Made by a program: the position numbers and the translations under genes. A stretch of 64,000 nucleotides of DNA from the NCBI RefSeq assembly GCF_002836975.1, contig NZ_NIJK01000018.1:1-64000 (forward strand), in the 5' to 3' direction. The number at the start of each line of letters is the position of its first letter. Position 1 is the first letter of the stretch. The notes beneath the pieces were generated by a model. The model saw only the letters and a program-made list of their open reading frames with translations. It searched no databases and had not been told where the DNA came from. Shown piece after piece: positions 23,001 through 30,547 of this stretch. This stretch comes from Shewanella indica. Its GTDB lineage: Bacteria > Pseudomonadota > Gammaproteobacteria > Enterobacterales > Shewanellaceae.

Positions 23001-23206
23001 TAGTGCGGGCAATAGTCATGATGGGCAAGAGCCTGGACTTACAACTGGTGGCAGAAGGCATAGAGACCCGCGCGCAATGGATCTTGCTCAAGTCCATGGG
23101 CTGTGATTTTGGCCAGGGCTATCTGCTTTCAAGACCGCTGCCGGCCAAGAGCCTGACTCCGATCCTCGCTCAGGGTGAAACTTTCATTCGTCAGCTTCTG
23201 GCATAA
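20009..23206 (+). CDS. Membrane c-di-GMP turnover protein: NIT-HAMP-PAS-GGDEF-EAL
   Basis: 1065 residues from a GTG start with SD GAGGAG. Order: TM1 (about 10-30); a periplasmic nitrate/nitrite-sensing-type NIT domain (LIYELQQERGLSAAYI near 55); TM2 (about 425-447); HAMP; PAS (about 505-615); GGDEF; EAL. The cyclase motif GGDEF (near 709) and the phosphodiesterase motif VEALIRW with DDFGTGFSSLSYL and AEGIETRAQ are all intact, so both activities are possible. The usual RxxD inhibitory site before GGDEF reads PDEQ, so product inhibition is probably lost. Nitrate or nitrite sensing follows from the NIT family and is inferred. Confidence 0.93.
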   Translation: MLSQLSLKRKLLLFALVPVLVLSLLGCVRLFELLHNYRLANQSYHAVEVGRRLADLIYELQQERGLSAAYIACDGKCFADSLQVQQQRVSAQITALQNSPHLLQLTEQLSSAAQHLLQTKLEALRLGKQALENNRRELLSRNESDALNFYSDFNYELLLGIANLQSLSSNVQQARAYADLAALLRIQELAVRERGLINGMLLKRQFDTDSYEQLLALITEQDQSIDLFRASAIAEHKQRLEAMLLDSKSQTLNNVREQLRQQDAITRQAHKFSSQLGYGGLLHEFKNFLLRGESRYQQDFYIKLESLEQILNKLSSNWVISSTQQLAIAQIRDKLNEYRHKMQLIASMQSRGAKVKEIDSLVQISDDQMLNALKALTQPKPPVTPEVWWQLTSERIRQMDAIADSVSDDILNLSNAQRSQSLRLIALYLLSAAVTIGLLLFLGRALSHNLLRRIYAIANNMRLMTKDPNLDLDIKVEGKDELADMAKALGQMLNERQKSYQQLKQAAAVFDYSGEGIVITDANNRIELVNPAFSRITGYKLEEVKGKNPSILNSYRHDDAFFSNMWDSLLTNNKWEGEIWNKRKDGEIYPEYLAITLVRDDNNNILKHIGLFVDISHRKKYEQDIWYQAHFDILTKLPNRKMFNERLHHELLQARIHGHKLAILLIDLDRFKYINDVLGHKRGDLLLQQVARRLESLPDEQKFVARIGGDEFAVILPHYKNDAALTAVADRVKALFGNSFDIDGQDTLISVSFGIGVYPEDGDDIDALTRNTETAMYSAKDNGRDNYQYFTPSMNASMLERLQLEQHLRSAVLHQAFCLHYQPIVSMETGQITSVEALIRWNDPEYGWVSPEKFIPIAENNGLIEPIGEWVLEQALKDLSHWHAKGIKLDMAINVSSRQCINVSGVRFDTLLADAIKRHGIAAERLHIEITESMLLDDSPHCLEVLNSIRQLGVTIHMDDFGTGFSSLSYLRKFPISVIKIDKSFVDNALVNEADASLVRAIVMMGKSLDLQLVAEGIETRAQWILLKSMGCDFGQGYLLSRPLPAKSLTPILAQGETFIRQLLA

Positions 23207-23230
23207 AAAAGCAGCCTTAAGGCTGCTCTT
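23205..23230. terminator. Bidirectional terminator between GGDEF/EAL gene and ftnA
   Basis: GCAGCC TTAA GGCTGC stem. On the minus strand it is followed by T6, giving a strong ftnA terminator; on the plus strand by TCTTGT, which is weaker. Confidence 0.8.
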
Positions 23231-23247
23231 GTCATCAGCGGATAGCC

Positions 23248-23775
23248 TTAAGCCATCTGTGCATTCATCACTGTCTCGCCACCTTCGCTCGCCAGTTGCA
23301 TCAGGTCCTTGTCCACCAGGAACAGCGCCTTGCCATCCTCGCCCACCAGGCGGATCTTGTCGACAATCGACTTGAATAGCTTCTCTTCTTCGTGCTGCTC
23401 GGCCACATACCACTGCAGGAAGTTGAAGGTAGAATAATCTTGAGTCGTGAAGGCGGTATGAGCCAAAGCATTGATCTTGCTGGTGATCAGCTGCTCGTGC
23501 TCGTAAGTGTACTCGAACAGGGACAGCAGGGATTCAAAATTGGCCTTTGGAGCTTCAATGGCGCCCAGCAGAGGCATGCCACCGGTTTCACTCACATAGG
23601 TGAACAGACGGCGCATATGCTGCATCTCTTCATCGGCGTGATCCCGCAGGAACTTGGCCGCGCCTTCAAAGCCTTTGTCTTCACACCAGGCGCTCATCTG
23701 CAGATACAGGTTAGAGGAGAAAAACTCCATATTGATCTGCTCGTTCAACTTATCAATCATGGCTTGTGCCAACAT
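23248..23775 (-). CDS. ftnA: Non-heme ferritin
   Basis: 175 residues from [19 protein letters not shown], chosen by alignment to FtnA and the SD GAGAGG 7 nt upstream; an in-frame extension of 23 residues is rejected. Ferroxidase ligands are all in place with FtnA numbering: Glu17, Glu50, His53, Glu94, Gln127, plus Glu126/Glu129/Glu130 of site C. It stores iron as a ferric mineral in a 24-mer. A Fur-like palindrome lies about 100 bp upstream. Confidence 0.96.
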   Translation of the reverse strand: MLAQAMIDKLNEQINMEFFSSNLYLQMSAWCEDKGFEGAAKFLRDHADEEMQHMRRLFTYVSETGGMPLLGAIEAPKANFESLLSLFEYTYEHEQLITSKINALAHTAFTTQDYSTFNFLQWYVAEQHEEEKLFKSIVDKIRLVGEDGKALFLVDKDLMQLASEGGETVMNAQMA

Positions 23776-23871
23776 ATCCTTGCCTCTCATTTCGGGTATC
23801 TGTTTCATGGGCGCTATTGTTATCAAGGGACACAACAAATGCAAGAATCTTTACCTAACGCAATGATTTAT

Positions 23872-23890
23872 AATGAAAACACTTTTCATT
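23872..23890 (-). promoter_or_regulatory. Fur-like palindrome in the ftnA promoter region
   Basis: A perfect 8-3-8 palindrome, AATGAAAA cac TTTTCATT, 19 bp like a Fur box, matching 10 of 14 positions of the 7-1-7 Fur core. On the minus strand a TATAAA -10-like hexamer directly follows it, so a bound protein would block a promoter for ftnA. Fur binding is inferred. Confidence 0.45.
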
Positions 23891-23902
23891 TAACTTGAAT
23901 TC

Positions 23903-24079
23903 TCATTTGCTATTTGGCGCAATCCGCTGACTGTAAAAGGAAAAGCCTGCACCCAGTGCACGAAAACTGGCATGCAGATCATAGTCATCCACTTTCAGCG
24001 TGGCATAATAGCCAACCAGGTTCAGTAATAGCTCAAATAAGGTTGCTCTATGTCCAAGCCGCAAGACGTCTGTGCCCAT
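23903..24079 (-). CDS. Possible small protein antisense-overlapping the moeA start
   Basis: A 58-codon frame from ATG 24079 (MGTDVLRLGHRATLFELL...), ending RIAPNSK. Its last 45 codons use Shewanella-like codons (CTG, GGC, GCC) and give a plausible amphipathic peptide with LFELLLNLVGYYATLKVDDY. It overlaps the first 30 bp of moeA on the opposite strand. No family is recognised and the start is uncertain; it could be the remains of a longer gene. Confidence 0.3.
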   Translation of the reverse strand: MGTDVLRLGHRATLFELLLNLVGYYATLKVDDYDLHASFRALGAGFSFYSQRIAPNSK

Positions 24080-25294
24080 CCAGGGCTGATGCATCCGGAT
24101 CTCGCTCTGCCCCTGCTACTCGAGCAGGTCACCCCGTTGGAAGATACCGAAACCGTGCAACTGTCGGATTCTCTGGGACGAGTATTGGCAGAAGACTTGG
24201 CCAGCAGCATAGACTTGCCGCCGTTCGATAACTCGGCGATGGACGGCTACGCCTATCGTTATGCCGACCTGCCCGAGAAGGCCAGCCTGAAATTACTGGG
24301 TAGCTCCTTTGCCGGCCACCCTTTTGAAGGCCAATATCAGCCAGGCGGCTGTGTTCGCATCATGACTGGCGCTCCTGTGCCTGCGGGTTTCGATACAGTG
24401 CAGATGCAGGAGAAAACCGAAGCCAATGGCGAGCAGATCACCATAGAACCTTGCAAGCAGGCCGGAGACAATGTGCGTGGCCGCGGCGAAGAGCTGCTGG
24501 CCGGCACCAAGGTCCTCAGGGCCGGCACTCTGATAGGTGCTGCCGAAATGGGGGTGATGGCCACCATAGGTATCAGCAGCCTTAGAGTGATCCGCAAGGT
24601 TAAAATCGCTTTCTTCTCCACCGGTGATGAATTACGCCCCGTGGGTTCAGAGTTGGCGCCCGGTCAGATCTATGACTCCAATCGCTACTCGATTCAGGGC
24701 CTGCTCAGCCGCGCCGGTGTCGAGTGGCAGGATCTTGGGGTGATTGCGGATGATCCTGAGGCTATCCGTCAGGCGTTTCGCAACGCCTCAGCCAGCGCCG
24801 ATATGGTGATCACCTCAGGTGGTGTCTCGGTCGGTGAGGCCGACTTCACCAAGCAGATCCTCGATGAGGAAGGCAAAATAAGCTTCTGGAAACTGGCGAT
24901 CAAGCCGGGCAAACCCTTTGCCCTCGGCCACATAGGCAAGGCAGTGTTCTGCGGTCTGCCGGGCAACCCGGTTTCATCCATGGTGACTTTCTACAAGCTG
25001 GTGTGGCCTTTACTGCATAAACTGCAGGGGCTGCCACAACCAACCCCGCTACTATTGGATGCTAAATTGACCGCCCCTATACGTAAACAGCCAGGACGGG
25101 TGGAATACCAGCGCGGTATTCTGAGCCGCAACCAGGATGGAGAACTGGAAGTGGCGGTCACCGGCTCACAGGGTTCAGGCATGCTGACCTCCATGAGCCT
25201 GGCTAACTGTTTTATTATTCTGGAGCAGATGCAGGGCGACACACCTGCTGGTACCAGAGTCACGGTTGAACCCTTTAACAGCGTGCTGTGCTGA
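24050..25294 (+). CDS. moeA: Molybdopterin molybdenumtransferase
   Basis: 414 residues (E. coli MoeA 411). It inserts molybdate into adenylated molybdopterin to make active Moco. The conserved PPFDNSAMDGYA (near 62), the MoaB/Mog-like active-site TSGGVSVGEADF (near 258) and GLPGNPVSSMVTF (near 302) are present. SD AAGG lies 8 nt upstream. It overlaps nothing downstream but precedes moeB by 7 bp, as in the E. coli moeAB operon. Confidence 0.97.
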   Translation: MSKPQDVCAHPGLMHPDLALPLLLEQVTPLEDTETVQLSDSLGRVLAEDLASSIDLPPFDNSAMDGYAYRYADLPEKASLKLLGSSFAGHPFEGQYQPGGCVRIMTGAPVPAGFDTVQMQEKTEANGEQITIEPCKQAGDNVRGRGEELLAGTKVLRAGTLIGAAEMGVMATIGISSLRVIRKVKIAFFSTGDELRPVGSELAPGQIYDSNRYSIQGLLSRAGVEWQDLGVIADDPEAIRQAFRNASASADMVITSGGVSVGEADFTKQILDEEGKISFWKLAIKPGKPFALGHIGKAVFCGLPGNPVSSMVTFYKLVWPLLHKLQGLPQPTPLLLDAKLTAPIRKQPGRVEYQRGILSRNQDGELEVAVTGSQGSGMLTSMSLANCFIILEQMQGDTPAGTRVTVEPFNSVLC

Positions 25295-25301
25295 GGCCGA
25301 T

Positions 25302-26054
25302 ATGAGCGACGAGATACTCACAGATGCCGAGATGTTGCGCTACAGCCGGCAGATCTCCATCAAGGCAATGGACATTGAAGGGCAGGAGAAGCTCAAACAG
25401 GCCAAGGTGCTAATGATAGGTGCCGGTGGCCTAGGCTGCGCTGCCGGTCAGTATCTGACTGTAGCCGGGGTCGGCAAGTTGACCCTGGTGGACTTCGATA
25501 CTGTCGAACTGTCCAATCTGCAGCGCCAGGTACTGCACCAGGATGACAATATAGGCCAGCCCAAGGTGGAATCGGCCAAAGAGAGCCTGAGTGCGCTCAA
25601 TCCCCATGTGCAGATAAATGCCATCAATGGGGTGTTGGATGATCCCGAATTGGATCAACTGGTTGTCGAGCACCATCTGGTGCTGGACTGCACCGACAAT
25701 GTTGCGGTGCGCGAACAGCTCAATCGCAGCTGTTTTCGGCATAAGGTGCCCTTAGTGTCTGCCGCTGCCATCCGTATGGAAGGGGTGATCTCCGTCTTCG
25801 GCTATCAGCAACAAATGCCTTGTTACCACTGTTTCAGCAGCCTGTTCGGCGAGCAGCAGCTCAGCTGTGTCGAGTCGGGCATTTTAGCGCCGGTAGTTGG
25901 TATGATGGGCTGCCTGCAAGCAGTAGAAGCCATCAAGGTGATCAGTGGTATTGGCAAACCACTCTATGGTCGTTTGCTGATGTTCGATGCCATGACCATG
26001 GAGTTTCGCGAGATGAAGCTGCCGCAGATCTCCAACTGTCCCGTCTGCGGTTGA
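25302..26054 (+). CDS. moeB: Molybdopterin-synthase adenylyltransferase
   Basis: 250 residues from MSDEILTDAEMLRYSRQI (SD GAGG inside the moeA tail; a longer in-frame start is rejected). It adenylates the C-terminal GlyGly of MoaD so it can be loaded with sulfur. The nucleotide-binding MIGAGGLGCAAGQYL, the DFDTVELSNLQRQ acidic loop and the zinc cysteine pairs CYHC and CPVC are visible. Paired with moeA, and supplying the MoaD encoded at 38.5 kb. Confidence 0.96.
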   Translation: MSDEILTDAEMLRYSRQISIKAMDIEGQEKLKQAKVLMIGAGGLGCAAGQYLTVAGVGKLTLVDFDTVELSNLQRQVLHQDDNIGQPKVESAKESLSALNPHVQINAINGVLDDPELDQLVVEHHLVLDCTDNVAVREQLNRSCFRHKVPLVSAAAIRMEGVISVFGYQQQMPCYHCFSSLFGEQQLSCVESGILAPVVGMMGCLQAVEAIKVISGIGKPLYGRLLMFDAMTMEFREMKLPQISNCPVCG

Positions 26055-26066
26055 ACAGATATAACA

Positions 26067-26093
26067 AGAGGCTGCCTGGGCAGCCTCTTTAAT
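26067..26093 (+). terminator. moeAB terminator
   Basis: A 10-bp stem (AGAGGCTGCC / GGCAGCCTCT) followed by TTTAATTTT, 12 bp after the moeB stop. It also lies just beyond the converging phosphoesterase gene. Confidence 0.85.
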
Positions 26094-26104
26094 TTTCAGT
26101 ATTT

Positions 26105-27934
26105 TTACTTGGCGTTAAGCCAGTCAGACTCAGGCAATACCCTGTCGACAATCCGGATCTCGGCAATATCACCGCGGAACAGATCGGCCACCTCACCGTC
26201 CCAACTGGAGGCCCCCACCATCCATTCACCGCCGGGAATACTCACCAGCCCATGCTGCTCGGCTTCGGCGGTACGCATTACCCTGGAGTTATCCACATAC
26301 ATGGTGGCGTATTGGCCGTCATTGACTATAGCCACGTGATACCAATAATCCCTGTCCACTTCCCATGACCAATTGCTGGGCCCCACGCCATTGCTGGAGG
26401 TGGAGATCCACTGAAACTCCTTGAGACTGGAAGCAGTCAACGCCAGCGAAGGATCGCCGCCGCCACAATCCAGCTTATGGTGTTCACACACCTGGCTCTG
26501 GCTGGGTTTATGAGCAAAGACTGCGCCCCAGGCATTTTCCGATGCCTGCCATTCTGGTGCCAGGCGCACTATCATCTCTACCGTATACTGCGGCAGAACA
26601 CCCGCCTGACCATCGGCAGAAACCAGCGTCGGTGCCTGGCTGGAGAGGTAATAGCCGCCCTGGGTATTGCCGCCCTTGAAACGAGCCGCCCCAGTGGCGT
26701 GGCCAAAGCCAGGAGCTTCATCGAGCAGTTCAAACAATTGCTCCTGAGTGCCACTGCTGCCCCCCTTGGCCTTGAGGCTCAAGGTATTGCCGCGCCCGGA
26801 TAGATCCATAAACAGCACCTTGGTCGGATCTGTGCTGGTTAACTTGTGCTCAGCATCGAATATCCAGTAAGCGAGTGTTCCTTCAAGCTTACCCGGGCCT
26901 TCGGTTTCCACTTCCTGATTCAGCTTGGCAAAACGTTTTTCAAAGTCCAGCGGCTGTTCAAATTCCCAGCGTTGCAGCACATCCTGCGGCTGCCTCTCTG
27001 CCTCCGGGATGGCAGCTACCCAAGGTGAGAATGAACGGAACTGCAACCGCTTGTTGGCTTCATCGAAACTCACCAGTTGCAGCATACCGTTGCCACCCCA
27101 GAATCCCGATTGATAGTCCACCAAGATCATGACCACATCGCGGCCATAGCGGTTCTTGGCCACCATCTTGGCCTCACCATGGTGATGGCCGTTAAAGGTG
27201 AGGAAGATCTGGTCATTGTCTTTGATCAACTTGTCCCACAGCATGGCGCCATTGTCGGTAAATATGGCGTTGTTGCCATCATCGGCCACATTTAATAACT
27301 GATGGGTAGTGAGTATGGTTGGTGTTTCCGGGTGAGCATCCAATACCGACTGTGCCCAGGCGATGCTGGCCGCCGAGGTACGCCAATCGAGCGCCAGCAA
27401 CAGATACTCGCGCTCACCGCCCTTGAAGAGGTGATAACTGTTGAAGCCGGTGGCATCCGCCCCCTGGAAACTGGCAAAGTTATTTTGCTGCAAAGACGCC
27501 GGGAAATGCTTGAGGAAAGGCTCTGCCGCCAGGGTTCTGTCGCTGTCGAGGTTACTGTTGATATCAACCCCGGACTGACGGTAAGCCAGCACATCATGGT
27601 TACCCGCCAATATGCTGTATGGAGTGGCTGGATTGGCCTCCAAAATGCTCATGGCCGCGCGGGCATTGAGCCATTCCTGCTCTGAGTCAGGCAGGTCAAC
27701 CACATCCCCCAGATGCGCCGTAAAAACGATATTTTGTTGCTGGTAGTTATCGGCAATCCATTGAGTTTGAGCATTGTAGCGCTCGGGATTATAGCGGGAG
27801 TACTTCTGGGTATCGGGCATGACCACCAGAGTATAACTCTCGGCTGCGGCTTGAGTGCCACTGTCGCTATCTGAGTTACACCCGGTCAGGCCAAGCACGG
27901 CGCCCAGAACCAGTGCTCCAATTGAGTAACGCAT
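26105..27934 (-). CDS. Metallophosphoesterase lipoprotein with C-terminal LamG-like domain
   Basis: 609 residues. The signal peptide ends at lipobox LTGC, followed by a Ser/Asp linker. The calcineurin-like phosphoesterase domain (about 35-310) shows VMPDTQKY, HLGDVVD, AGNHDV, TTHQLLN and NGHHHGEA, the metal-ligand motifs in order. The C-terminal half (about 360-605) resembles a concanavalin A/LamG fold (YTVEMIVRL, WYHVAIVNDGQYATMYVDN, GDIAEIRIVDRVL) that usually binds glycans. Substrate is unknown. The gene stands alone. Confidence 0.88.
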   Translation of the reverse strand: MRYSIGALVLGAVLGLTGCNSDSDSGTQAAAESYTLVVMPDTQKYSRYNPERYNAQTQWIADNYQQQNIVFTAHLGDVVDLPDSEQEWLNARAAMSILEANPATPYSILAGNHDVLAYRQSGVDINSNLDSDRTLAAEPFLKHFPASLQQNNFASFQGADATGFNSYHLFKGGEREYLLLALDWRTSAASIAWAQSVLDAHPETPTILTTHQLLNVADDGNNAIFTDNGAMLWDKLIKDNDQIFLTFNGHHHGEAKMVAKNRYGRDVVMILVDYQSGFWGGNGMLQLVSFDEANKRLQFRSFSPWVAAIPEAERQPQDVLQRWEFEQPLDFEKRFAKLNQEVETEGPGKLEGTLAYWIFDAEHKLTSTDPTKVLFMDLSGRGNTLSLKAKGGSSGTQEQLFELLDEAPGFGHATGAARFKGGNTQGGYYLSSQAPTLVSADGQAGVLPQYTVEMIVRLAPEWQASENAWGAVFAHKPSQSQVCEHHKLDCGGGDPSLALTASSLKEFQWISTSSNGVGPSNWSWEVDRDYWYHVAIVNDGQYATMYVDNSRVMRTAEAEQHGLVSIPGGEWMVGASSWDGEVADLFRGDIAEIRIVDRVLPESDWLNAK

Positions 27935-28206
27935 TAAATCTCTCCAGTTCAGGCTAGTAAGAAAGTCTGAATTTAAACAAGGACAGATGAAGCAAAATAA
28001 ATACTTTTATTTCAAAATCATTAAGTTACAACAAAACACCAAAATAAACATATTGGCAACATAAGTCACTATTGCAGCAAGTGCTTGATGGTTGGAAAAT
28101 GTCGTACAGAGTTTTGGGTGATAGCGGCTTGTTGAGCTTAATATTTTTCTATATTGTGTGGCGCTTTCATCTCGCCTGACATCCACAAACAAGGAAATTT
28201 CCCACT
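27935..28206. other. AT-rich divergent intergenic region
   Basis: This interval separates the phosphoesterase (minus) from the BI-1 family gene (plus). TATATT near 28150 could be a -10 for the latter, but no good -35 accompanies it. The SD AAGGAAA sits before 28207. No gene is seen. Confidence 0.5.
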
Positions 28207-28866
28207 ATGGACAATAGCCTGCGACGCAACTTTGGCACAGATAAGGGCCAGATCAGTGCCGGCAAATACAACCTGGTCGTTGGCCTGACTCTGATCTGGG
28301 GTTTTGTGGTCAACTATCTGATGGTGTTGAATATCGATCCCGAAATCATCGCCACGATTCCAATCTGGTTGTTCTTTATCGGCTACTTCGTCTGCTGTAT
28401 GGCAGGCGTCTATCTGTTTGAAACGTCAAAGATGCCTGCCGTCAGCTTTCTCGGCTACAACCTGGTCGTTGTTCCCTTCGGCCTGATAATTAACCTGGTG
28501 GTCAGCAGCTATGACCCAACTCTGGTGTTGGAGGCACTGCGGATAACGACTATCGTGACTCTGGCAATGATGATATTGGGCACCCTATTTCCCGCCTTTT
28601 TTGCCCGCATAGCCGGCGCCCTGGCCATAGCCCTGCTGTTGGTGATCATTGTCGAACTGGTGGAACTATTTATCTTCAAGAGCCATCACGGCATTACCGA
28701 CTGGATAGTGGTATTGATCTTCTGCGGCTACATTGGCTATGACTGGGGCCGAGCCAACGCCAAGGAAAAGACGGTCGACAACGCCATCGACAGCGCCGCC
28801 GCGCTTTATATGGATATCATCAACCTGTTCCTGCGGATCCTGAGCATTCTGGGAAGAAGAAATTAA
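28207..28866 (+). CDS. Bax inhibitor-1/YccA family membrane protein
   Basis: 219 residues with about seven membrane helices. The C-terminal block GYDWGRANAKEKTVDNAIDS followed by ALYMDIINLFLRIL and GRRN is the typical end of the BI-1/YbhL-YccA family. Relatives modulate FtsH (YccA) or leak calcium in a pH-dependent way; the role here is unknown. A very short signal-like peptide gene follows 3 bp downstream. Confidence 0.88.
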   Translation: MDNSLRRNFGTDKGQISAGKYNLVVGLTLIWGFVVNYLMVLNIDPEIIATIPIWLFFIGYFVCCMAGVYLFETSKMPAVSFLGYNLVVVPFGLIINLVVSSYDPTLVLEALRITTIVTLAMMILGTLFPAFFARIAGALAIALLLVIIVELVELFIFKSHHGITDWIVVLIFCGYIGYDWGRANAKEKTVDNAIDSAAALYMDIINLFLRILSILGRRN

Positions 28867-28869
28867 CCC

Positions 28870-28986
28870 ATGCGTTTACTCTTGCTGTTGCTGCTGTCTA
28901 TGGCTTTTTGCTCTCTGAACGGTGATAGAATTCCCGGACGCAAGCCAAGTGTAAAGCTCCAGAACCAGGATAGGTTTTGCATCTAA
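28870..28986 (+). CDS. Short secreted or membrane-anchored peptide, unknown
   Basis: A 38-residue frame begins MRLLLLLLLSMAFCSLNG and ends NQDRFCI. It has a hydrophobic leucine run, two cysteines and a basic middle. It starts 3 bp after the BI-1 gene, with SD-like AAGAAGAA overlapping that gene's end, so co-translation is possible. MAFC is a poor lipobox. No family is recognised. A hairpin follows the stop directly. Confidence 0.4.
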   Translation: MRLLLLLLLSMAFCSLNGDRIPGRKPSVKLQNQDRFCI

Positions 28987-29030
28987 GCGCTATCTTGTTC
29001 GGTTCGTGATGAACCAAAGCTCGATAGCGC
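28987..29030 (+). repeat. Nested hairpin after the short peptide gene
   Basis: GCGCTATC (28987-28994) pairs with GATAGCGC (29023-29030), and inside it GGTTC (29001-29005) pairs with GAACC (29011-29015). It begins at the base after the stop codon. There is no T run, so it is more likely an mRNA 3' structure than an intrinsic terminator. Confidence 0.5.
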
Positions 29031-29076
29031 GAATAACGATCTGCTTTCAATTTTGAAGCTAAGGAAGGTGTCGGCA

Positions 29077-29586
29077 ATGAAGAAACGTTATGGCTTTATC
29101 CTGCTGCTACTGCTGATCTTTGTCGGTGCCCTGATCCCGGAAACCCCACAGGTGCCGGTTCACCAAGCCAGCGCCAAAGACTGGCATAAAGACAGTTTCT
29201 GGTATTATCCCTGGGGCACCTCAGGGGTACACAAGGGCATAGACATCTTCGCCGCCCGCGGCACTCAAGTGCAGGCCCCGACGCCCATGCTGCGCCTCTA
29301 TCAAGGGGAGTGGCGTCTCGGCGGCAAGGTGGTGCTGGCCTTGGGGCCAGGCTGGAAGTTGCATTATTTCGCCCATCTGGACAGCCTGGAGCCGAACGGT
29401 CTATATCTACCTCAGGGCAGCAAACTGGGCACAGTCGGCGACTCGGGCAATGCCAAAGGCAAGCCGCCCCATCTGCACTACAGCATAGTCAGCCTGATGC
29501 CCATGCCTTGGTTGATGGATGACGCGCCCCAGGGATACAAGAAGGCGTTTTATCTCAATCCTGTGACCTATCTGGCGCCCCGCTGA
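29077..29586 (+). CDS. M23 family metallopeptidase (LytM-type)
   Basis: 169 residues from MKKRYGFILLLLLIF (SD AGGAAGG 8 nt upstream; an 8-codon longer start is rejected). An N-terminal signal or anchor is followed directly by the peptidase domain. The zinc motifs HKGID (HxxxD, near 54) and HLHYS (HxH, near 137) are intact, so it should cut peptidoglycan peptides in the periplasm or regulate amidases. There is no coiled coil, so it is shorter than EnvC or NlpD. Its end overlaps the convergent LysR gene by 32 bp. Confidence 0.9.
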   Translation: MKKRYGFILLLLLIFVGALIPETPQVPVHQASAKDWHKDSFWYYPWGTSGVHKGIDIFAARGTQVQAPTPMLRLYQGEWRLGGKVVLALGPGWKLHYFAHLDSLEPNGLYLPQGSKLGTVGDSGNAKGKPPHLHYSIVSLMPMPWLMDDAPQGYKKAFYLNPVTYLAPR

Positions 29587-30439
29587 GTGCCTGCTGCCTG
29601 AGCCATTCGAGAAACACCCTGACTCTGTGGCTCTGCTCGCGGCCGGGAGCCGGCAGCAGCCGATAACTGAGTCCAGGCAACACCTTGCCCGGCAAGCAAG
29701 GTTTCAACCAACCCCGCTCCACCAAAGAGGCCACCAGCACAGAACTGGCAAGCGCCAGGCCTTCACCGGCCAGAGCGGCCTGCACCAGGTGATCCTCCTG
29801 GGTAAACTCCAGCAATCTGGCACCCTTGAACTCGTGATAGGTCTGTTGCCATTGCTGCCAATCGAGCCCGTCGAGAGCCGGGTTCTGCCAGCGGGTCTGC
29901 AACAGCGTCACCTGAGGTTGCTTGCTCTTGAGATAACCGGGACTGGCGTAAATGCCGAAGGTCTCACTGAACAGCACCTCTTCGCCTTCTGCCGCTTTGC
30001 CGTAGCGTATGCAGAGATCTGTCTCACCCAGAGGGTCGCTAGGCTGCAGCCCCTCATCGCTGCTGACCGACACCCGAATATCGGGGAAACGCTGCTGAAA
30101 GTCCGGCAATCGCTGCGCCAGCCATAGGGCGGCAAAGCCATGGGTGGTGGAAACTCTCAGCTGGTTTGGTGTCACTCCCAAACGTTCAATCCCCTGGGCT
30201 ATACCGAGCAAGGCCTGGCGGCAGGATTCTGCCAACTCGGCTCCGGCCGGTGTCAGTGATACCGCCCGGGTCTGGCGGATAAACAAGCGGGTGTCCAGCT
30301 GAGTCTCGAGATTTCTTATCTGATGGGAAACGGCAGTCGGAGTCAGGCTCAACTCCTCCGCAGCCAGCTTGAAGCTCAGATGCCTGGCGGCGGCTTCGAA
30401 CACTCTCAAGTTATTCAGTGTGGGTAAATGGGCAAACAT
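29555..30439 (-). CDS. LysR-family transcriptional regulator (GcvA-like)
   Basis: 294 residues from ATG 30439 (TTG three codons upstream is possible; no clear SD). The winged helix at the N-terminus reads LRVFEAAARHLSFKLAAEEL then LTPTAVSHQIRNLE, with the substrate-binding domain in the C-terminal part. It is divergent from the azoreductase gene with a 108-bp shared region, so azoR is its likely target, probably in response to quinones or electrophiles (inference). Confidence 0.92.
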   Translation of the reverse strand: MFAHLPTLNNLRVFEAAARHLSFKLAAEELSLTPTAVSHQIRNLETQLDTRLFIRQTRAVSLTPAGAELAESCRQALLGIAQGIERLGVTPNQLRVSTTHGFAALWLAQRLPDFQQRFPDIRVSVSSDEGLQPSDPLGETDLCIRYGKAAEGEEVLFSETFGIYASPGYLKSKQPQVTLLQTRWQNPALDGLDWQQWQQTYHEFKGARLLEFTQEDHLVQAALAGEGLALASSVLVASLVERGWLKPCLPGKVLPGLSYRLLPAPGREQSHRVRVFLEWLRQQALSGAPDRSQD

Positions 30440-30450
30440 TGCGATCAAAT

Positions 30451-30478
30451 AAGTGAATTTTACTCATCTATAAGTGAG
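30451..30478. promoter_or_regulatory. Candidate LysR operator between lysR and azoR
   Basis: Two AAGTGA copies (30451-30456 and 30472-30477) are spaced 21 bp, two helical turns, and CTCA-N8-TGAG covers 30463-30478. The position in the divergent promoter region suits a LysR site; the assignment is tentative. Confidence 0.3.
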
Positions 30479-30547
30479 AAATGACCCTTTGTCAACTCGA
30501 GCGGTATTCCAGATAGTTATGCCCTGAGCAAACAAACGGAGAAAGTG

